Below, piece after piece: positions 58,581-64,000 of a stretch of DNA of 64,000 nt; the stretch's first letter is position 1; the number at the start of each line of letters is the position of its first letter. Source of the stretch: an uncultured Atopostipes sp. (GTDB lineage Bacteria; Bacillota; Bacilli; Lactobacillales; Carnobacteriaceae_A); NCBI GenBank assembly GCA_910588235.1, contig CAJUOQ010000003.1:24511-88510 (forward strand). Direction: 5' to 3'. Below the pieces are notes generated by a model. That model did no database searches. It was not told where the DNA came from and saw only the letters and a list, made by a program, of their open reading frames with translations. The translations under genes were made by a program, and so were the position numbers.

Positions 58581-59669
58581 GTGAGAGAAGTAAAGACAAA
58601 AGCCCCTGGAAAACTGTATATTGCTGGTGAGTATGCTGTGGTTGAACCGGGTTATTCCGCGATTTTAACAGCGGTTGATTTGTTTATTCATTTATCCCTA
58701 ACAGAAGCTGAAGGGCCAGGGGGAACAATTTATTCAGCCGGTTTTACGGACCAGCCTGCAAAATGGCAACGAATAAAAAACGAGATCCAACTCAACACAC
58801 CCGCTCCTGCACTTCACTATGTGTTAGCTGCGATCCAAACAACGGAAGCTTATGTAACAGATCTAGGGGTGCCTTTAAAAACTTATCATCTTCACCTCAA
58901 GAGTGAATTGGATAATGATGCGGGCTATAAATTAGGTGTAGGCTCTTCCGGTGCTGTCACTGTGGCTGTTGTTCGTGGTTTGTTGAAATTTTATAATCAA
59001 GCCTTCACCGACGAACTTGTTTATAAATTAAGTGTTCTCGCCCAGCTTCAATTGGGTGTCAACAGTTCTTTTGGAGACTTAGCGGCTATTACTTATACGG
59101 GTTGGATTAAATATACGAGTTTTGAGCGTGAGACCGTCCGTGCTTTTTTTGAAAAGCATTCCGTAAAAGAAACCGTGGAAACTATCTGGCCTAAGCTAAC
59201 AATTGAACGTTTAGCGATCCCTGAGGCAATCAACTTTTTAATCGGTTGGACCGGCCGTCCGGCTTCCAGTGATCAGCTAGTGGGCGCTGTTCAAGAAAAG
59301 AAACAACAAAGTCACCAGCAATACCAATATTTTCTCCAGGAAAGCCAAACAGCCGTCGACCAGTTAGCTGCTGCCTTAACTCAACAAAATACAGAAGCAA
59401 TGGCCGCAGCGATCCATAAAAATCGCTGTGCTTTAGTTCAAATGGGTCAAGAAACAAATGTCCAAATTGAAACCCCGCTACTCACAAATCTGTGCGAAAT
59501 CGCGCAACATCATGGAGGAGCGGCCAAAACTTCCGGAGCCGGTGGTGGTGACTCGGGGATTGCTTTTATCTTCAATGAAAAGAAAATTGCTGCCGTCATT
59601 TCCGACTGGCAAGCGGCAGGGATTACACACTTACCCCTGACTATTTACCAAAAATCAATTACTACATAA
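58581..59669 (+). CDS. mvaK2: Phosphomevalonate kinase
   Basis: A 362-residue GHMP kinase with 'APGKLYIAGEYAVVEPGYSA', 'KLGVGSSGAVTVAVVRGLLK' and the C-terminal 'AKTSGAGGGDSGIAFIF'. It starts at GTG 58581 with AAGGAGAATTTAAT before it. It carries out the third kinase step order-wise and fits the Gram-positive mevalonate operon. Confidence 0.94.
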   Translation: MREVKTKAPGKLYIAGEYAVVEPGYSAILTAVDLFIHLSLTEAEGPGGTIYSAGFTDQPAKWQRIKNEIQLNTPAPALHYVLAAIQTTEAYVTDLGVPLKTYHLHLKSELDNDAGYKLGVGSSGAVTVAVVRGLLKFYNQAFTDELVYKLSVLAQLQLGVNSSFGDLAAITYTGWIKYTSFERETVRAFFEKHSVKETVETIWPKLTIERLAIPEAINFLIGWTGRPASSDQLVGAVQEKKQQSHQQYQYFLQESQTAVDQLAAALTQQNTEAMAAAIHKNRCALVQMGQETNVQIETPLLTNLCEIAQHHGGAAKTSGAGGGDSGIAFIFNEKKIAAVISDWQAAGITHLPLTIYQKSITT

Positions 59670-59681
59670 TGGAGGCTATGC

Positions 59682-60740
59682 ATGTCAAAACAAATAAATC
59701 GTAAAAACGAACACGTCTCTCTTTCGGAAAACTTTTATAAAGATGGAGATTCTGCCTTTAAAGATGTTCATTTTATGCATCACTCTTTTCCACAGATGGA
59801 TGTTACGGAGGTTGATCTATCAACCCATTTAGGCCCTTTATCATTCTCTCTCCCCTTCTTCATTAATGCCATGACGGGCGGTAGCGATTGGACCGGGAAA
59901 CTGAATCAAAAATTAGCAATCGTTGCGCATGAGACCGGCTTAGCAATAGCGACGGGCTCTATCAGTGCGGGCCTAAAAAATCCAGAAGTCGAAGCGTCTT
60001 ATAAAATTGTCCGCAAAGAAAATCCTAATGGGCTAGTCTTTGCGAACTTAGGCGCGGGTCATGGCGCTGAAAATGCTAAAAAAGCCATTGATTTAGTCGC
60101 AGCGGATGCGCTACAAATTCATGTCAATGCGCCCCAAGAATTAGTCATGCCTGAAGGCGATCGTGAATTTTCAAATTGGTTAGAAAACATTCAAGAAATT
60201 GTTGAAACGATTGACGTTCCTTTAATCGTCAAAGAAGTCGGCTTTGGCATGAGTCGTGAGACCATTCAACGGCTCCAAAAGATCGGTGTGAAATATATCG
60301 ATATCAGTGGTAAAGGGGGCACGAACTTTGCCCAAATCGAGAATTTCCGTCGTCCCGAATTGAAATTAGATGGCTTAGAATCTTGGGGACAAACAACGCC
60401 CGTCTCCTTACTTGAAGCGATGGAAGTCCAAAATAACAGTCAGATTATTTCATCTGGGGGCATTCGTACGGCTCAAGATATTGTGAAATCCCTTGCCCTC
60501 GGAGCTTCACTCGTGGGCATCTCAAGTCAATTTATGCATATGATTTTAAAAGATGTTGATCTAGCGATTGAACAAGTGGAACAATGGAAAATGGAAATCG
60601 AACGCAGCATGACCTTACTCAGTGCCAAAACAGTGGCTGATTTACAAAATACGGATGTGATCATTACCGGTAAAACAGCAGAATGGGCTACTTTACGAGA
60701 TATTGATCTCAAACAATATGCCCAACGTTCTTCAAAATAA
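59682..60740 (+). CDS. fni: Type 2 isopentenyl-diphosphate isomerase
   Basis: A 352-residue FMN- and NADPH-dependent isomerase with 'FFINAMTGGSDWTGKLNQKL', 'QIHVNAPQELVMPEGDREF', 'VPLIVKEVGFGMSRETIQRL' and 'IDISGKGGTNFAQIEN'. It interconverts IPP and DMAPP. It is the last gene of the operon, followed by a strong bidirectional terminator. Confidence 0.95.
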   Translation: MSKQINRKNEHVSLSENFYKDGDSAFKDVHFMHHSFPQMDVTEVDLSTHLGPLSFSLPFFINAMTGGSDWTGKLNQKLAIVAHETGLAIATGSISAGLKNPEVEASYKIVRKENPNGLVFANLGAGHGAENAKKAIDLVAADALQIHVNAPQELVMPEGDREFSNWLENIQEIVETIDVPLIVKEVGFGMSRETIQRLQKIGVKYIDISGKGGTNFAQIENFRRPELKLDGLESWGQTTPVSLLEAMEVQNNSQIISSGGIRTAQDIVKSLALGASLVGISSQFMHMILKDVDLAIEQVEQWKMEIERSMTLLSAKTVADLQNTDVIITGKTAEWATLRDIDLKQYAQRSSK

Positions 60741-60755
60741 TTGTTTATGCATTAG

Positions 60756-60798
60756 AAAAGGCCCAGAGAGCGGATTTTCCCTCTTCTCTGGGCCTTTT
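60756..60798. terminator. Bidirectional terminator between fni and the HAD gene
   Basis: AAAAGGCCCAGAGA / TCTCTGGGCCTTTT, a perfect 14-bp stem with T/A tracts on both sides, serving the convergent transcripts. Confidence 0.95.
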
Positions 60799-60801
60799 CT
60801 T

Positions 60802-61647
60802 TTATAATAAACCAAGATGGACCATCGCATGATAAAAGCCATCATTATCGAAATCTTCGGTGACATGATCGGCGTATTTTTTCACTTCGTCATGTGCATG
60901 CTCGAGCACTATACTATAAGGCGCATACTCTAACATTTCAATATCATTAAAGTCATCGCCCACAGCAACGGTACTTTCTAAAGGCATGTCAAAATAGTCT
61001 AATATTTTTTCCATCCCTATGCGTTTAGTGACTCCTTTGGTGCTGATTTCGCCGCCTGAAAACTGATTCGATAAAGAAAGCGGCACACAATGAAATTGTT
61101 CACCAAATCTTTCTTTTAATTCTTCAAAAGAAAGCTCTTCACTGAAATAATGGATTTTATTGACGGCTAAGTCATGGATGTTTTCTTCTTCTTTAGAACG
61201 TGCAGCTGTTTCTTCAAGCATTTTTTTCGCTTCTTCAGACTCTTCTTTGGTTAAATCTTCTTTCGCTGGAAACAGTCTTTTATACCGGTCAATATAATTT
61301 TGCATCTCGCCCTTTTTAATCCATATGTAATCCGGCGCTTCCATATGGTAAGGGATCTCTCGTTCATCTAAAAAAGCGCGAATCTCTTTTAACTCCTCGA
61401 CAGTCAGCGCATGATTGAATATCACATTATTCTCAGCCAAGGTGACATTTCCGCCTGAACAAATAATATTTTCAAAGTTCATGGCTTGTAGCGCCTTCCC
61501 CATGGCCGGTAAAGCACGCCCAGTACTTAAAACTAAAATATGACCTTGTCTTTCTAATTCTTGTAACATTTCTTTCACTCGTGGCGCCATATAATTCCCA
61601 TTTATAATCGTTCCATCCGCATCGAAAAAGATGACTTTTTTATCCAT
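60802..61647 (-). CDS. Cof-type HAD hydrolase
   Basis: About 281 residues from ATG 61647 (AAAGGGGATAAA upstream). It has the HAD motifs 'VIFFDADGTII' (nucleophile Asp), 'ILVLSTGRALPAMGKALQAM' (motif II), 'ISTKGVTKRIGMEKILDYFD' (Lys) and 'STVAVGDDFNDIEMLEYAPY' (motif IV). The C2-type cap places it in the Cof/YidA sugar-phosphatase group. The substrate is unknown. It is monocistronic. Confidence 0.9.
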   Translation of the reverse strand: MDKKVIFFDADGTIINGNYMAPRVKEMLQELERQGHILVLSTGRALPAMGKALQAMNFENIICSGGNVTLAENNVIFNHALTVEELKEIRAFLDEREIPYHMEAPDYIWIKKGEMQNYIDRYKRLFPAKEDLTKEESEEAKKMLEETAARSKEEENIHDLAVNKIHYFSEELSFEELKERFGEQFHCVPLSLSNQFSGGEISTKGVTKRIGMEKILDYFDMPLESTVAVGDDFNDIEMLEYAPYSIVLEHAHDEVKKYADHVTEDFDNDGFYHAMVHLGLL

Positions 61648-61818
61648 TTTATCCCCTTTATCATTCATTTGATTATTCTGATACAAAATCCGTTCATTGT
61701 ACCCATAGAACAACCATTTTTTTACTTTCACGTATATTTTTCTAATTAATAGTCGTTCAGCATTAAAGACCTACGATTCGTTAAGCAAATACTTTAACCC
61801 ATCCAATCTTCTAAAGAA

Positions 61819-61855
61819 AAAGAGAAGTCCTCTGCTCGTCTGGACTCCTCTTTTA
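61819..61855 (-). terminator. Terminator after pdp
   Basis: AAAAGAGAAGTCC / GGACTCCTCTTTT, one mismatch, with T-run on the minus side. Confidence 0.85.
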
Positions 61856-61867
61856 TTTTTCTAACGA

Positions 61868-63172
61868 TTAATGAATAATTTCATGGATCAGTTGTACCGG
61901 TGCTGCTTGGTCGCTGATTGTAATATTTTCTTGGATTTTTTCAATCGAAGGAGTGACCTCTTCTTTATTGGAATAGATAGTCACTAAAACGTCGCCAGCG
62001 GCTACTTTGTCCCCAATCTTTTTATGTAGCATCAATCCCGCTGCTAAATCGAGTTCACTATCAACGGTTTCACGTCCAGCTCCTAATAACATTCCAGCAA
62101 TCCCTAACTCTTCTGCTTCCATCGCCGAAACGACGCCCGCGCGCTCTGCTTTAACCTCTACTTGATAAGCCGCTTTTGGCAGCAACTCATCCGGACGATC
62201 AATCACTTCTGGATTGCCACCTTGTGCTTCGATAAAGACTTTGAATTTCTCCAGCGCTTTGCCATTTTGAATATTTTCTTCTAGTAAACGACGAGCCTCC
62301 GCTAAGTCGGCGCCTACACCTCCGAGATAAGCCATTTGACTCCCGAGTACGAGCGATAATTCCGTTAAATCAGCAGGGCCTTCTCCTTTTAGGGTAGCTA
62401 TAGCCTCTTTCACTTCTAAAGCATTACCTATCGCTTCGCCAAGCGGTTGACTCATATCTGAAATCACAGCCATAGTGTCGCGCCCTACGCTATTGCCAAT
62501 ATTTACCATCGTTTGGGCCAATTTCTCCGCCTCTTTAATACTTTTCATAAAGGCACCTGTACCCACTTTGACATCTAAGACCATTGCGTCCGCGCCTGAA
62601 GCAATTTTTTTACTCATAATAGAACTAGCAATTAAGGGAATTGAACCGACCGTGCTCGTCACATCTCGTAAGGCATAAATCTTTTTATCCGCAGGCGTTA
62701 AATTACCTGTTTGTCCCACTAAGGCTAATTTATTCTTGTTGACTAAAGCCGTAAATTCATCCTCTGTAATTTCAATATGAAAGCCTGTGATCGACTCTAA
62801 TTTATCCAACGTGCCTCCTGTATGGCCAAGGCCACGCCCACTCATTTTAGGAACCGGCACACCAACACTGGCCACAAGCGGCGCTAACACTAAAGTCGTC
62901 GTATCGCCCACACCCCCTGTGGAATGTTTGTCGACTTTCGTACCCTTAATCTCTGATAAATCGATTTGATCGCCGGACTCCACCATCGCCATCGTTAAAT
63001 CACGGAGTTCTTCTTCGGTCATGCCATTAAAGTAAATCGCCATCAACATCGCACTCATTTGGTAGTCAGGTATTTCATCGGCGGTAAAAGCCTGGATCAT
63101 CCATTGGACTTCGGCTGTGGTTAATGCTTCTTTTTTCTGCTTTTTTTCGATTAAATCTACCATACGAACCAT
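61868..63172 (-). CDS. pdp: Pyrimidine-nucleoside phosphorylase
   Basis: A 434-residue thymidine/pyrimidine phosphorylase: 'KVDKHSTGGVGDTTTLVLAP' (phosphate-binding), 'PKMSGRGLGHTGGTLDKLES', 'KIASGADAMVLDVKVGTGAF' and the C-terminal domain ending near 'VLVTIYSNKEEVTPS'. It releases the base and (deoxy)ribose 1-phosphate. AAAAGGGGACTTATTAAA precedes the ATG. Co-directional with rpiA (24 bp), so both may serve use of nucleoside sugars. Confidence 0.94.
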   Translation of the reverse strand: MVRMVDLIEKKQKKEALTTAEVQWMIQAFTADEIPDYQMSAMLMAIYFNGMTEEELRDLTMAMVESGDQIDLSEIKGTKVDKHSTGGVGDTTTLVLAPLVASVGVPVPKMSGRGLGHTGGTLDKLESITGFHIEITEDEFTALVNKNKLALVGQTGNLTPADKKIYALRDVTSTVGSIPLIASSIMSKKIASGADAMVLDVKVGTGAFMKSIKEAEKLAQTMVNIGNSVGRDTMAVISDMSQPLGEAIGNALEVKEAIATLKGEGPADLTELSLVLGSQMAYLGGVGADLAEARRLLEENIQNGKALEKFKVFIEAQGGNPEVIDRPDELLPKAAYQVEVKAERAGVVSAMEAEELGIAGMLLGAGRETVDSELDLAAGLMLHKKIGDKVAAGDVLVTIYSNKEEVTPSIEKIQENITISDQAAPVQLIHEIIH

Positions 63173-63195
63173 TTTAATAAGTCCCCTTTTTTAGC

Positions 63196-63873
63196 TTATT
63201 TTGCGTGAAATATTTCAATTTCTCCATCCTCATTGCTCACGATCACTTGATCAACAATATCGATGAACAAGCCATGTTCCACCACGCCGACTTCATTCTT
63301 TAACGCTTGAGCCAGTTTTTTGGGCTCTTCAATTTTTTCTAAATGTAAATCAATAATAAAGTGCCCTGCATCTGTTTTAAATTTGTTTCCTTCTGCATCT
63401 AAACGATAGGATGGCTGGTAGCCTTTTTTTGAAAAAGTAGCAAATAAATGTTCACTACCAAAAGGAACGACCTCTACCGGCAATGGGAAAGCACCCAGCG
63501 TGTCGACCAATTTTGTCGCATCTGCAATCCAGATATTTTTCTTGGAGTTGGTTGCTACAATTTTTTCAAATAATAAAGCCCCACCGCCTCCTTTAATGCC
63601 TTGGTAGTCTGGAGAGATTTCATCTGCCCCATCGATTGTTAAATCAATCGTACCCACTTCCGCTAAGTTTTTCACATTTAATCCTAAATCTTTCGCTAAT
63701 TTTTCAGTGACGGTGGAAGTAGACACACAGGTTAACTGGAGTCCTTCTTCCTTAACTCTTTTCGCGACCGCTTTGACCATATATTCCGCCGTAGAGCCTG
63801 TTCCTAGTCCTACAGTCATATTATCTTCAACAAATGTGGCTGCTTCATCGCCCACTAATTTCTTTTGATTCAT
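63196..63873 (-). CDS. rpiA: Ribose-5-phosphate isomerase A
   Basis: About 225 residues from ATG 63873 (GGAGCGGAAGAAA upstream). Typical motifs are 'VGLGTGSTAEYMVKAV', 'LTIDGADEISPDYQGIKGGG', 'LLFEKIVATNSKKNIWIAD' and 'FGSEHLFATFSKKGY'. It interconverts ribose 5-phosphate and ribulose 5-phosphate. The position upstream of pdp suggests joint regulation. Confidence 0.95.
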   Translation of the reverse strand: MNQKKLVGDEAATFVEDNMTVGLGTGSTAEYMVKAVAKRVKEEGLQLTCVSTSTVTEKLAKDLGLNVKNLAEVGTIDLTIDGADEISPDYQGIKGGGGALLFEKIVATNSKKNIWIADATKLVDTLGAFPLPVEVVPFGSEHLFATFSKKGYQPSYRLDAEGNKFKTDAGHFIIDLHLEKIEEPKKLAQALKNEVGVVEHGLFIDIVDQVIVSNEDGEIEIFHAK

Positions 63874-63960
63874 TTTCTTCCGCTCCTCGCAAACGCTCTC
63901 AATATACATATATTATAGCATAAGTGATCATCTATGTTCATTAATCTGGCTCTATAATTT

Positions 63961-63997
63961 ATGGTGTTGATGGATCTTTCAGATTCATTGACACCAT
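63961..63997. other. Inverted repeat at the right window edge
   Basis: ATGGTGTTGATG pairs with CATTGACACCAT with two mismatches and is followed by TTTT at the edge. It could be a terminator of a plus-strand gene, but no such gene is in the window upstream of it. Confidence 0.3.
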
Positions 63998-64000
63998 TTT

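Overview
The window comes from a low-GC Gram-positive bacterium of the order Lactobacillales. The evidence is a mannose-family PTS operon followed by a DUF956 gene, a mevalonate (not MEP) isoprenoid operon with type 2 isopentenyl-diphosphate isomerase, a type I pantothenate kinase, GGAGG-type ribosome binding sites and a CcpA-type cre site. An Enterococcaceae member such as Enterococcus or Tetragenococcus is my best guess, from gene order and memory only.

Left host part (1 to about 16.4 kb): the end of an SDR oxidoreductase; a mannose/sorbose-type PTS operon (IIAB, IIC, IID, DUF956); an RluA-type pseudouridine synthase; a DUF898 membrane protein; a tandem 42-bp repeat; an MFS transporter with a nucleoside-deaminase-like gene; a cold shock protein; a methyltransferase-like gene; a CPA1 cation/proton antiporter; cupin and DUF488 genes; an S66 peptidase gene broken by one extra T; and an ankyrin/TPR protein.

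A complete-looking temperate siphophage (16460-53965, about 37.5 kb) sits against the 3' end of guaA, between imperfect 19-bp att repeats, with its tyrosine integrase next to guaA. Read leftwards from the lysogeny switch it carries: CI/Cro-type switch, Rha antirepressor, SbcC-like ATPase/RecT/MBL recombination module, SSB and a replisome organizer with iterons inside the gene, an ArpU-type late regulator, terminase, portal, capsid, tail, a baseplate, and holin/endolysin.

The most interesting content is a complete diversity-generating retroelement (DGR) between the baseplate and lysis genes (19441-22299). It has a DGR-type reverse transcriptase, an Avd-like accessory protein, a 90-bp template repeat (TR) and a matching variable repeat (VR) at the 3' end of a putative receptor-binding protein gene. 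TR and VR differ at 14 positions. All 14 are adenines of the TR coding strand, and all lie in the ten AAY (Asn) codons of the TR, every one of which is changed in the VR. The target gene follows a BppU-like baseplate gene, so the element appears to diversify the tip of a TP901-1-like baseplate.

Right host part (53.9-64 kb): guaA, whose glutaminase nucleophile Cys reads as Asp; coaA; the mevalonate operon mvk-mvaD-mvaK2-fni; a Cof-type HAD phosphatase; and pdp-rpiA for nucleoside and pentose catabolism.
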